Positions 17,750 to 25,125 of a stretch of 49,062 bases of DNA are shown piece after piece; within the stretch, counting starts at the first letter, position 1, and each line of letters starts with the position of its first letter. This DNA comes from Acinetobacter sp. P8-3-8 (GTDB lineage Bacteria > Pseudomonadota > Gammaproteobacteria > Pseudomonadales > Moraxellaceae): the NCBI RefSeq assembly GCF_000214135.1, contig NZ_AFIE01000023.1, positions 1 through 49,062 on the forward strand, given 5' to 3'. The position numbers and the translations under genes are program-made. Under the pieces are notes generated by a model, which was not told the origin of the DNA, did no database searches, and saw only the letters and a program-made list of their open reading frames with translations.

Positions 17750-18139
17750 CTAATTAATATTATATCCCATCATGAACAAATAATCAGATGTAGTTGGGTA
17801 AAAGTTATCCTCTAAAGTTTCTCCATTGTAATAAAGTACAATTCTTCCAAGTGTAGAATCAACCAAACCATTTCTATTAGTATAATCTCCTACTCTAACA
17901 ACAACTCTTACTTGACTATCACTATTCATTAAATCATATTGGAATACTATTGCTTGTATCGTGAATTTAACTTTGTCTTTTTCCAATTCAGCTTCTTTAT
18001 TCTCTACATCATCAAAATGCAAAGTATATGTATTCTCAACTTTAGTGGCTATAACATACTCTGAAAATAATATTTCTTTAGCATGACATAATACCTTTTC
18101 ATTATCAAAAAGATCTTTCAAATAATCTTTAATTAACAT
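17750..18139 (-). CDS. Hypothetical 129-residue protein of the mqo-acnB island
   Basis: I start this at the ATG at 18139 rather than the in-frame GTG 24 bases earlier, because GAGG lies 12 bases upstream of the ATG and because the preceding 43-codon gene ends one base before it. 129 residues, acidic, no signal peptide or membrane helix. Alternating strands (NTYTLHFDDVENKEAELE, KFTIQAIVFQYDL, SQVRVVVRVGDY, GRIVLYYNGETL) suggest a compact beta-rich soluble protein. I do not recognise the family. Its size, acidity and position in a region of broken foreign genes would fit an immunity or accessory protein, but that is a guess. Confidence 0.6.
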   Translation of the reverse strand: MLIKDYLKDLFDNEKVLCHAKEILFSEYVIATKVENTYTLHFDDVENKEAELEKDKVKFTIQAIVFQYDLMNSDSQVRVVVRVGDYTNRNGLVDSTLGRIVLYYNGETLEDNFYPTTSDYLFMMGYNIN

Positions 18140-18140
18140 T

Positions 18141-18272
18141 TTAATGCGAATCCTCAATCTCACTAAATATTATTTGGCTATTTGAATTTTTATTTCCAAA
18201 TATTCTATAACCACCTGCTTTTCCTAAAATCTTAATTTCATAATGACAAGTTTTACTCTCAATTTTTACCAT
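18141..18272 (-). CDS. Small 43-residue protein coupled to the 129-residue gene
   Basis: ATG at 18272, stop TAA at 18141-18143, one base before the next ATG. Reads MVKIESKTCHYEIKILGKAG, then a Tyr/Phe/Asn-rich middle and an acidic end IIFSEIEDSH. The tight junction, and the ribosome binding site of the next gene lying inside this one, support a real or formerly real gene, possibly the truncated tail of a longer protein. No family recognised. Confidence 0.4.
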   Translation of the reverse strand: MVKIESKTCHYEIKILGKAGGYRIFGNKNSNSQIIFSEIEDSH

Positions 18273-18300
18273 TATTTAAATATTTCATAACCATAATACT

Positions 18301-18496
18301 TTACCCACTTGCTGTACTAATCATTAACTTTACAAGCTTCCTTACAACATTAGGCTCGAATTTATCATTTTTAACTTTATTAGATAAAGTAGAATATAAA
18401 TCCTTTTTAATCTAACCATGTTTAAAACAATCAATATTATGCACTCATACATTTGCATCACATGCAAAGAAAGTATAGTAACTGTCAACCTTTAAA
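18301..18496 (-). pseudogene. Decayed gene fragment with in-frame stops
   Basis: One minus-strand frame reads SYYTFFACDANV, stop, VHNIDCFKHG, stop (18412-18414), IKKDLYSTLSNKVKNDKFEP, NVVRKLVKLMISTASG and a final stop at 18301. The three pieces look like consecutive parts of one protein inactivated by two nonsense changes. No start codon is visible. Family unknown. Confidence 0.4.
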
Positions 18497-18510
18497 TTAT
18501 AGATGGTTTT

Positions 18511-18585
18511 TCTACACGATCTGCTGCAAGCAATGAAACAGTTAACGCAGCTACCCAAAAACTTGTTGTAGTGAAAGCGAATTGA
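18511..18585 (+). pseudogene. Diverged duplicate of the mqo 3' end
   Basis: Translating from 18511 gives STRSAASNETVNAATQKLVV then VKAN and a TGA stop. The intact mqo ends [19 protein letters not shown]. The shared TR.AA...N start, the Ala/Asn-rich tail and the same following terminator core (TGAGCTTAGGCT at 18605-18616) identify it as a second, diverged C-terminal end of mqo, detached from any gene body. Confidence 0.65.
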
Positions 18586-18599
18586 CTAGAATTTGTATA

Positions 18600-18624
18600 A
18601 AAGCTGAGCTTAGGCTCATCTTTT
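18600..18624 (+). terminator. Second mqo-type terminator
   Basis: A stem with one mismatch built on AAGCTGAGC and GCTCATCTTTT, homologous to the terminator after the intact mqo gene. It now follows only the mqo 3' remnant. Confidence 0.6.
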
Positions 18625-18644
18625 GGTTTTTTATAATGTGACTA

Positions 18645-18861
18645 CTATTCTATGTCAAAAACCCAATTTCTAGCTTGTTGGTCTGTCGTAGTTTCGCAAA
18701 CATAGTAATCATGATCCCAAGCGTCTTGGTTAAAAAATTTCCTTTTTAAAATAACTCACTTGTTTACCATTTTCCACGCAAACAAAGCTTTCGCCTTGCT
18801 CTTTAACTTGTGTTCCATTCAGGAAACCACCTATACAGAGAAATCGGGATTGTTTGGGCAT
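18645..18861 (-). pseudogene. Small gene with a single-base frameshift
   Basis: From the ATG at 18861: MPKQSRFLCIGGFLNGTQVK, then EQGESFVCVENGKQVSYFK, then premature termination. Removing one base from the five-T run at 18743-18747 (five As on the coding strand) restores a single frame continuing KRKFFNQDAWDHDYYVCETT, then TDQQARNWVFDIE and a stop at 18645. The full product would be ~71 residues. The sequence has the feel of small phage or prophage hypothetical proteins; that origin is my impression only. The frameshift is either a real mutation, a phase-variable tract or a sequencing error. Confidence 0.55.
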
Positions 18862-18986
18862 TTTTACAACAACTTTTTAACTCTTCACTTAGCTAGTAAT
18901 TAAACAGTTTATTTCATAACTTGTAAAAATTTTTTATAAAAAAGAGACTGATCAAATGGCATATTCTTTGAAAGAATTATATTTCG

Positions 18987-19712
18987 TTACTTAATTGGAA
19001 GTAAGTCTAAAAGTTTATTACGAGCTTTTTTTGCATCATTTCGTCCAGTCCTTGTCGAGGGATGCTGAATTCTATAACATATATATTTATCATCAAAATT
19101 AAATTGCCAAAGCTGATTTTTACTAATCAACTCATTTTCATAATTAGTTGTATCTTTGCACTTGTCTAAAGGAAAAATTTCTCTCCTAAATTTCATAGAG
19201 GATAAACCGTTCGCTAAAATAACAATGCTGGGCTGAAAGTAATTTAATTGAGCAATCAATAATTCCCTAGAAACCTCATGAATTTCCTTAAAATACTTTG
19301 ATCCAATAGGACTTTTTTGATTCCAATCAAAACAAAATAAATTACAATAAATTAAACCCTCATGACCTGATTTATCTGCAACAGCTCGAGTAAAATCATG
19401 AAAAGTAATTTTTTCTGTTCTAGGCGCATTCATCATTTTTTGAAAAAAATTTTTATTGTGTTCAATAGAACTATTCAGATAATTTTCTAAACTATATTCT
19501 TTAGTTAAGTTTGTTGTCCACCCTCTTGTTTCCGCACCAATAATCATAATTTTATTTTTAGCATTCCAATAATCATCAGGTTCACTTGCCAAAAACAAAC
19601 TAGATAAACCTTCGCTTTTCTTACTATTTGGGTGTTTTTCATTTAGAAATGCTTCGTCAAATTTAGATAATATCTGAAAATATTCCTGCTTTAAAATTTC
19701 AAAATTCTTCAT
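18987..19712 (-). CDS. Hypothetical protein resembling the uracil-DNA glycosylase fold
   Basis: 241 residues from the ATG at 19712, preferred to a TTG four codons upstream. The layout resembles the uracil-DNA glycosylase superfamily: an early strand-loop KIMIIGAETRGW (about 53-64), a middle strand PSIVILANGLSS, and near the C-terminus YRIQHPSTRTGRNDAKKARN, whose HPS matches the conserved HPS of that fold. The overall spacing (glycine loop early, HPS about 35 residues before the end) also fits. Catalytic capacity is uncertain because the water-activating loop GAETRGW differs from classical GQDPY. It sits directly behind the acnB terminator, at the edge of the degraded island. Confidence 0.5.
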   Translation of the reverse strand: MKNFEILKQEYFQILSKFDEAFLNEKHPNSKKSEGLSSLFLASEPDDYWNAKNKIMIIGAETRGWTTNLTKEYSLENYLNSSIEHNKNFFQKMMNAPRTEKITFHDFTRAVADKSGHEGLIYCNLFCFDWNQKSPIGSKYFKEIHEVSRELLIAQLNYFQPSIVILANGLSSMKFRREIFPLDKCKDTTNYENELISKNQLWQFNFDDKYICYRIQHPSTRTGRNDAKKARNKLLDLLPIK

Positions 19713-19723
19713 TCTAATTCTCA

Positions 19724-19757
19724 AAAAATAAGGGCTGATTACTCAGCCCTTATTTTT
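19724..19757. terminator. Strong terminator downstream of acnB
   Basis: Perfect 15-bp arms 19724-19738 and 19743-19757 with a 4-nt loop; the arms end in A/T runs, so it can work in both directions. It separates acnB from the next minus-strand gene. Confidence 0.9.
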
Positions 19758-19785
19758 ACCTCAATTCAATCTATTTTCCAATAAA

Positions 19786-22425
19786 TTAGCTTAATTGAGC
19801 AGCAGCAATTTTCTTAGTATCAACATCTTTAGCAGCATCTGTATACTCGCCCATCTTATCGAAGTTCAAGTATTGGTAAATGTCAGCAGACATGCTGTCG
19901 ATTTGAGCAGCATATTGTTGATATTCTTCAGGAGAAGGTAATTTACCCAATACTGCAGCTACAGAAGCAAGTTCAGCAGAAGCTAAGTAAACATTTGCAC
20001 CTTGACCTAAACGGTTCGGGAAGTTACGAGTAGACGTCGATACACAAGTTGTATTCGGTGCTACACGTGCTTGGTTACCCATACATAATGAACAACCTGG
20101 CATTTCAGTACGCGCACCAGCTTTACCATAAATGTTATAGAAACCTTCTTCCATCAATTGGTGCTCGTCCATACGCGTTGGTGGAGCCAACCATAAACGA
20201 GTAGACAATGAACCACCTGGTACTTTATCAAGTAATTTACCAGCAGCACGGAAGTGACCAATGTTCGTCATACATGAACCAACGAATACTTCGTCAATCT
20301 TCACGCCTTGAACATCAGACAATAGTTTTGCATCATCTGGGTCATTCGGGCAGCAAAGAACTGGTTCAGTGATTTCAGCAAGGTCGATTTCATACACTTT
20401 AGTGTATTCAGCATCAGCATCAGCTTGAAGAAGTGATGGATTTGCCAACCATTTTTCCATGTTCTCAACACGGCGCGCCATAGTACGCGCATCGCCATAA
20501 CCTTGAGAGATCATCCACTTCAACATAGTGATGTTAGAGTTCAAGTATTCAGCAACTTTCTCTTCAGAAAGTGTGATTGAACAACCAGCAGCAGAACGTT
20601 CAGCAGAAGCATCAGAAAGTTCGAATGCTTGCTCTACAGTAAGGTCAGTTTCCATTTCTGTTAAGTCGATTTCTAAAATACGACCAGAGAAGATGTTTTT
20701 CTTACCTTTCTTCTCTACAGTTAAGTCACCCGCTTTGATTGCATAGTAAGGAATTGCATGTACAAGGTCACGTAGCGTGATACCAGGTTGCATTTTACCT
20801 TTGAACTTAACAAGAACAGATTCAGGCATATCTAACGGCATAACACCAGTCGCAGCAGCAAATGCTACAAGACCAGAACCCGCTGGGAAAGAAATACCGA
20901 TTGGGAAACGAGTATGTGAGTCACCACCAGTACCAACTGTATCTGGAAGAAGCATACGGTTTAACCAAGAGTGGATAATACCGTCACCTGGACGTAAAGA
21001 AACACCACCACGGTTCATGATGAAATCAGGAAGCGTGTGTTGCATTTGAACGTCAACTGGCTTTGGATAAGCAGCTGTATGACAGAAAGATTGCATAACA
21101 AGGTCAGCAGAGAAACCTAAGCAAGCTAAGTCTTTCAATTCGTCACGAGTCATCGGACCTGTTGTATCTTGCGAACCAACAGTTGTCATTTTCGGTTCAC
21201 AGTAAGTACCTGGACGAACACCTTGACCTTCAGGAAGACCACAAGCGCGACCTACCATTTTTTGAGCTTGAGTAAAGCCTTTACCTGTATTTTCAGGTTG
21301 AACTGGAACGCGGAATAAAGTTGAAGGTGCAAGACCTAAAGCTTCACGTGCTTTAGTCGTCAAACCACGACCAACGATCAAGTTGATACGACCGCCAGCA
21401 CGTACTTCATCAAGAAGAACAGGCGTTTTCAATTCAGATTCAGCGATTTGCTCGCCTGCTTTGAACGCAGTAACTTTAGCAGCAGCGTGATCGATCTTAA
21501 GAACGATTTCGTCGCCCATGTTCATGTTCGCAACGTCGATCTCAACAGGTAACGCACCTGCATCTTCCATTGTGTTGAAGAAAATCGGCGCGATTTTAGA
21601 ACCCAAGCAGTAACCACCGTCTTTTTTGTTCGGGATGTGAGCAATGTCATCACCAAAGAACCAAAGCACAGAGTTCGTTGCAGATTTACGTGATGAACCT
21701 GTACCAACAACGTCACCGACGTAAGCAACTTGGTTGCCTTTCGCGATCAATTCTTTGATTTGGTTTAATGGACCAACTTCACCAGGAACTTCTGGGTTGA
21801 TACCATCACGTACGTTCTTCAACATTGCATTTGCATGTAAAGGAATATCTGGACGGCTCCAAGCGTCTTGTGCAGGTGACAAGTCGTCAGTGTTGGTTTC
21901 GCCAGTAACTTTGAAAACTGTAAGTTTAATTTCTTCTGGAACATCTTTACGGCTAGTGAACCATTCAGCATCAGCCCAAGATTGCATTACTGCTTGTGCA
22001 TTTGCATTACCCGCTTTTGCTTTTTCAGCTACGTCATGGAATGCATCAAATACAAGAAGTGTTTTCTTTAATGCTTCTGCAGCTAAACCAGCAAGTGCAG
22101 CGTCATCAAGTAATTCAACTAAAGGTGCAACGTTATAACCACCAAGCATAGTACCTAGTAAGTAAACCGCGCGTTCTTTAGAAATTAATGGTGAAGTAGC
22201 TTCGCCTTTAGCAACTGCAGTTAAGAAAGCAGCTTTAACGTATGCAGCTTGGTCAACACCAGCAGGAACACGATTTTCAAGTAAATCAACTAAAAACGCC
22301 TCTTCGCCTGCAGGTGGATTTTTTAACAATTCAACCAGTTCAGCAGTCTGAGCATCATCAAGTGGCTTCGGTGGGACTCCGAGTGCGGCACGTTCTGCAA
22401 CGTGTTGGCGGTAAGCTTCTAGCAC
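19786..22425 (-). CDS. acnB: Aconitate hydratase B
   Basis: 879 residues from a GTG start at 22425, chosen because it has an AGAGGA ribosome binding site eight bases upstream and aligns with E. coli AcnB (865 residues), which begins LEEYRKHVAERAA; the longer frame to 22503 adds 26 non-conserved residues. Converts citrate to isocitrate in the TCA cycle. The N-terminal HEAT-like domain (VAERAALGVPPKPLDDAQ) is followed by the swivelling domain and the catalytic domains. [4Fe-4S] ligands: Cys718 in VGSCMTNIGH and the two cysteines of PGCSLCMGNQ (about 777 and 780). It is separated from mqo, another TCA gene, by the degraded island. Confidence 0.95.
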   Translation of the reverse strand: MLEAYRQHVAERAALGVPPKPLDDAQTAELVELLKNPPAGEEAFLVDLLENRVPAGVDQAAYVKAAFLTAVAKGEATSPLISKERAVYLLGTMLGGYNVAPLVELLDDAALAGLAAEALKKTLLVFDAFHDVAEKAKAGNANAQAVMQSWADAEWFTSRKDVPEEIKLTVFKVTGETNTDDLSPAQDAWSRPDIPLHANAMLKNVRDGINPEVPGEVGPLNQIKELIAKGNQVAYVGDVVGTGSSRKSATNSVLWFFGDDIAHIPNKKDGGYCLGSKIAPIFFNTMEDAGALPVEIDVANMNMGDEIVLKIDHAAAKVTAFKAGEQIAESELKTPVLLDEVRAGGRINLIVGRGLTTKAREALGLAPSTLFRVPVQPENTGKGFTQAQKMVGRACGLPEGQGVRPGTYCEPKMTTVGSQDTTGPMTRDELKDLACLGFSADLVMQSFCHTAAYPKPVDVQMQHTLPDFIMNRGGVSLRPGDGIIHSWLNRMLLPDTVGTGGDSHTRFPIGISFPAGSGLVAFAAATGVMPLDMPESVLVKFKGKMQPGITLRDLVHAIPYYAIKAGDLTVEKKGKKNIFSGRILEIDLTEMETDLTVEQAFELSDASAERSAAGCSITLSEEKVAEYLNSNITMLKWMISQGYGDARTMARRVENMEKWLANPSLLQADADAEYTKVYEIDLAEITEPVLCCPNDPDDAKLLSDVQGVKIDEVFVGSCMTNIGHFRAAGKLLDKVPGGSLSTRLWLAPPTRMDEHQLMEEGFYNIYGKAGARTEMPGCSLCMGNQARVAPNTTCVSTSTRNFPNRLGQGANVYLASAELASVAAVLGKLPSPEEYQQYAAQIDSMSADIYQYLNFDKMGEYTDAAKDVDTKKIAAAQLS

Positions 22426-22731
22426 GGTGTTATTCCTCTTTTTAAAAAAATTACCTGTGAATTCCAGCTTGTCAAAAGCTTCACTGGTAATATGGACTGT
22501 CAAATTTTACTAAAAATCAAGTCAAAAGTTAATGCATACTTCGTGTTTATTCGTGATGACCATTATTTTGTAAATAAATATCCGTCAATCATGTCCATCA
22601 CTTATTTCGAATTCAATGCCATCATATTTTATAATGTAACATCAAATCAGCTTTACTTTTAACGACATTTTGTAGGCATAAAAATGGCAACATAAATGTT
22701 GCCATGCTTTTATCGATGAGAATATTCAACC
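22426..22731. other. acnB upstream region
   Basis: About 300 bp holding the acnB promoter and the terminator of the next gene at 22684-22705. No open frame of note and no iron-responsive motif that I can point to. Confidence 0.5.
22679..22710 (-). terminator. Terminator of the 89-residue gene
   Basis: ATGGCAACA at 22684-22692 pairs perfectly with TGTTGCCAT at 22697-22705; reading the minus strand, it is followed by a T-rich run. Confidence 0.8.
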
Positions 22732-23001
22732 TTAGTGGACTGTTGTGGTATTAATATAGTTCTGAAAATCATTACGGCATCCTTCAAACTTCATTTGTAC
22801 TTCATCTTCATGCATCATGGCATGTTCTGCGCAAGCAAAGGAAATTTTAACTTGGTATAGCTTTGCTTGCTCATCGATTGCTTGTTGAAAAAAGACCTGA
22901 TCACCTAAACTCAAGACATAGTGGCTTCCACTAATGACCACAACACCCTGTTCATCTTCTAAGAGCAAGTCCGCATTATGTAAATATGCTACTACTTCCA
23001 T
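22732..23001 (-). CDS. Hypothetical 89-residue acidic protein
   Basis: 89 residues, acidic, no signal peptide or membrane helix, with several His and two Cys (FACAEHAMMHEDE, EGCRNDF). The ATG at 23001 has a strong AGGAG ribosome binding site, and a terminator follows, so it is a real single gene. I do not recognise a family. Confidence 0.75.
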   Translation of the reverse strand: MEVVAYLHNADLLLEDEQGVVVISGSHYVLSLGDQVFFQQAIDEQAKLYQVKISFACAEHAMMHEDEVQMKFEGCRNDFQNYINTTTVH

Positions 23002-23159
23002 TTTAACACTCCTCAGCTACTTTTTATTTTCTATTTCTATATTTTATATATGCTTTTCTTATTTTATGCTAATCATTTATTGTGACTAAGCATGTGTAAT
23101 TTTTCATTATCTATAATAACCTGAGTTCGATATAAGATATGTTTCCAACTATCTGATAC

Positions 23160-23300
23160 GCGGAAACGTCAGTCGCATTGTTCGAGGCAGGACTACATCT
23201 GTAATATACTGTTTTTGCGATATATTATGTACTTGATAGTATCTGTCGAGTTGGCGACTGACAAATGGTTTTGCCTACTTTTCCCGAAAGAAAAGTAGGT
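23160..23300. repeat. Palindromic repeat region (possible interspersed element)
   Basis: Two nested structures in a 425-bp gap: GTCAGTCGC (23168-23176) with its inverted copy GCGACTGAC (23254-23262), and a 10-bp hairpin CCTACTTTTC (23274-23283) with GAAAAGTAGG (23290-23299). The 'CCTACTTTT...AAAAGTAGG' hairpin resembles short palindromic repeats I recall as frequent in Acinetobacter genomes. No gene is visible from 23002 to 23427. Confidence 0.5.
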
Positions 23301-23417
23301 CGAACCGAAGGTTAATCCTTACATTTGACTTTTAAACGGTAAGACTCCGCTTTGCCTGATCTATCTTTTCAATAACTTATATCAAAGTTTATCCCGAACT
23401 GACGTTATAATATAAAA

Positions 23418-23439
23418 AAACCGTTCATTAGAACGGTTT
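23418..23439 (-). terminator. Terminator overlapping the 3' end of the downstream lipoprotein gene
   Basis: AAACCGTTC (23418-23426) pairs with GAACGGTTT (23431-23439). The right arm encodes the last three residues (Lys-Pro-Phe) of the lipoprotein, and the stop codon lies at the loop. A T run follows on the minus strand. Confidence 0.8.
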
Positions 23440-23802
23440 ATAATCAGGCATTTTTTTCGGATCATGTGGCGTATTTAAACATTGTTCGTAAGCTTCTTGC
23501 TTAAATTTAGCTTGCACCGCGTCTTTATCGGCTTTTAATTCAGCATCAGACAATGCATAAATTTTATCTAAATACTCAAGTACAAATTTCTTTGTGGTTG
23601 GGTCTGTAACTTTGTTCGCATAATCAACAGCTTCTTTTTGGGTAATCCCATTCTGACGATCAAGTGTGATTGAACGTGCTGCATTACCTACACTGGTGCA
23701 ATAACCTTTCCAAATTTCTTCAGGAGTTGCAGGTTTTTTTTCAGCACAACCTGCCATAAATAACACTGTGCTTATTGCACCTAAAATTACGAACTTCTGC
23801 AT
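23428..23802 (-). CDS. Putative lipoprotein, unknown function
   Basis: 124 residues with a lipoprotein signal peptide (VLFMAGC, lipidated Cys at about residue 19, Ala at +2). The mature part is helical and charged, with two further cysteines (KGYCTSVGN, AYEQCLNTP) that could form a disulfide. GGAG ribosome binding site upstream of the ATG. The stop codon is inside its own terminator hairpin. I do not recognise the family; it looks like the small conserved Acinetobacter lipoproteins of unknown role. Confidence 0.75.
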   Translation of the reverse strand: MQKFVILGAISTVLFMAGCAEKKPATPEEIWKGYCTSVGNAARSITLDRQNGITQKEAVDYANKVTDPTTKKFVLEYLDKIYALSDAELKADKDAVQAKFKQEAYEQCLNTPHDPKKMPDYKPF

Positions 23803-23982
23803 TAAAAAATCTCCAAATCCGCTCTATAATACTTAATTTCTAGCGAATTTGAAGATTTTCTTGCTGGTAATCACAGCTTCAACTGATCTTTAATTTAATT
23901 TTTACATTTAAAAATAAATACTTATGAAAGTGTTTATTAAAATTCTGAATAACAATACTCATAACAAAGGCTTGAACAATCT

Positions 23983-24747
23983 TTAAATACCACGCCAGTC
24001 AACACGTGCATTGCGTTCTGTTGTATATACTCTTTTTACGTACTGTCCCAATGGCAAATCTAGTAAGTATTGCGTATATGCAGAAACTTCTGTTGAAAGT
24101 GTTTCAGAATGTTCTCTTTCCCACGGCGTGGTAGGTAATTCTAATAAGGGTGATAACATTGAACATACTGCAATATCTGCAAGCCCTAAACGATCACCGA
24201 CCAAATATTTACATTCATTTTCAATCAATTTCTGGTTTAGATCGACAATAATTTGATCCATAACTAGCTTTGATTCTTCAACTTTTTCTTTATTGAGTTG
24301 GTAACTTTTAGACACTAAGGTTTTTAAAATCGGCTTTGAGAATTTTTCAAATTGGCGTAAATACCCTTTTTCACCAATCATAATATCTAAAGATTCATCG
24401 CTTTCTGCCAAAGCATGGGCAAGTCCCCAACGGCGTACATGTAATCCTAACTCATTGGCAATATGATTGATTTCTAAAGCTTGTTCACGCAATGCAAGAT
24501 CAGAACGAAGTAAACGATGTTCGGGGTAAATATCATCCAAATACAAAGCTATTTGTGTTGAATCAGCAATATATTGTTCGCCATCTTTGAGGATAGGTAG
24601 CTTATTCTGCCCTGTTTTTAATTGAGCAAATGCACGATGTACACCAGGAATTAAATTCTGCGCAACATAATCCAACTCTTTATGATCCAACAACCAACGT
24701 GCTTTTTCACAAAAGTGTGAGAGAGGAAATTGGTACAACGTGCGCAT
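23983..24747 (-). CDS. Glutathione S-transferase family protein
   Basis: 254 residues. N-terminal thioredoxin-like domain (MRTLYQFPLSHFCEKARWLL, with Ser/Cys at the usual active-site position; NKLPILKDGEQYIADSTQIALYL, where the 'ADSTQI' loop binds the glutathione gamma-glutamyl group) and a C-terminal all-helical domain with YLVGDRLGLADIAVCSMLSPL. Members conjugate or reduce substrates with glutathione; the specific role is unknown. GGAG ribosome binding site before the ATG. It is divergent from the sulfur operon. Confidence 0.87.
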   Translation of the reverse strand: MRTLYQFPLSHFCEKARWLLDHKELDYVAQNLIPGVHRAFAQLKTGQNKLPILKDGEQYIADSTQIALYLDDIYPEHRLLRSDLALREQALEINHIANELGLHVRRWGLAHALAESDESLDIMIGEKGYLRQFEKFSKPILKTLVSKSYQLNKEKVEESKLVMDQIIVDLNQKLIENECKYLVGDRLGLADIAVCSMLSPLLELPTTPWEREHSETLSTEVSAYTQYLLDLPLGQYVKRVYTTERNARVDWRGI

Positions 24748-25125
24748 GTAGTCTCCAAATTATTCTTTTAATCAAAACGTTAGAAAATTCCTAGCAATGC
24801 CGTGTACTTTAGTCATTCATTGCTTAAATTACAATGTCCTTTTTGCCCATTTCACATGTCACTTCTTCATGCATTTTATAAAACTTATATATCAGTTTAT
24901 TTAATCGATATTCGTCAACGTGATAACCAACTATATTTATGCTCATACACAGATTAGACACTTTCAAACAAATTGTTAAAAATCAGTAATTTATATTATC
25001 AAGTTTTATGGATTGATTTGCACTTTTTATATTTTGAAAATTTTAAGATAAGTTAAGCACAATACTTCGTTTAATTTTTACCGCAATATTGCTTAGCGTT
25101 TTGGTATCAACTGAATGGTGCCAAT
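24748..25125. other. Divergent promoter region upstream of the sulfur operon
   Basis: About 380 bp, AT-rich, between the glutathione S-transferase gene and the first sulfur-operon gene. I found no clear sigma-54 (-24/-12) promoter and no riboswitch-like structure. No credible open frame. Confidence 0.4.

Noticed and set aside
17615-17815. 66-codon plus-strand open frame with a signal-peptide-like start
   Set aside because: Overlaps the 3' end of the opposite-strand 129-residue gene and has no domain; probably chance in AT-rich sequence, though a decayed secreted-protein start is possible.
20777-21049. Long antisense frames within acnB (also 21734-22138)
   Set aside because: Opposite-strand shadows caused by acnB codon bias.
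24748-25125. Possible sigma-54 promoter for the sulfur operon
   Set aside because: I looked for the TGGCAC-N5-TTGC pattern expected for SfnR-type control and did not find it.
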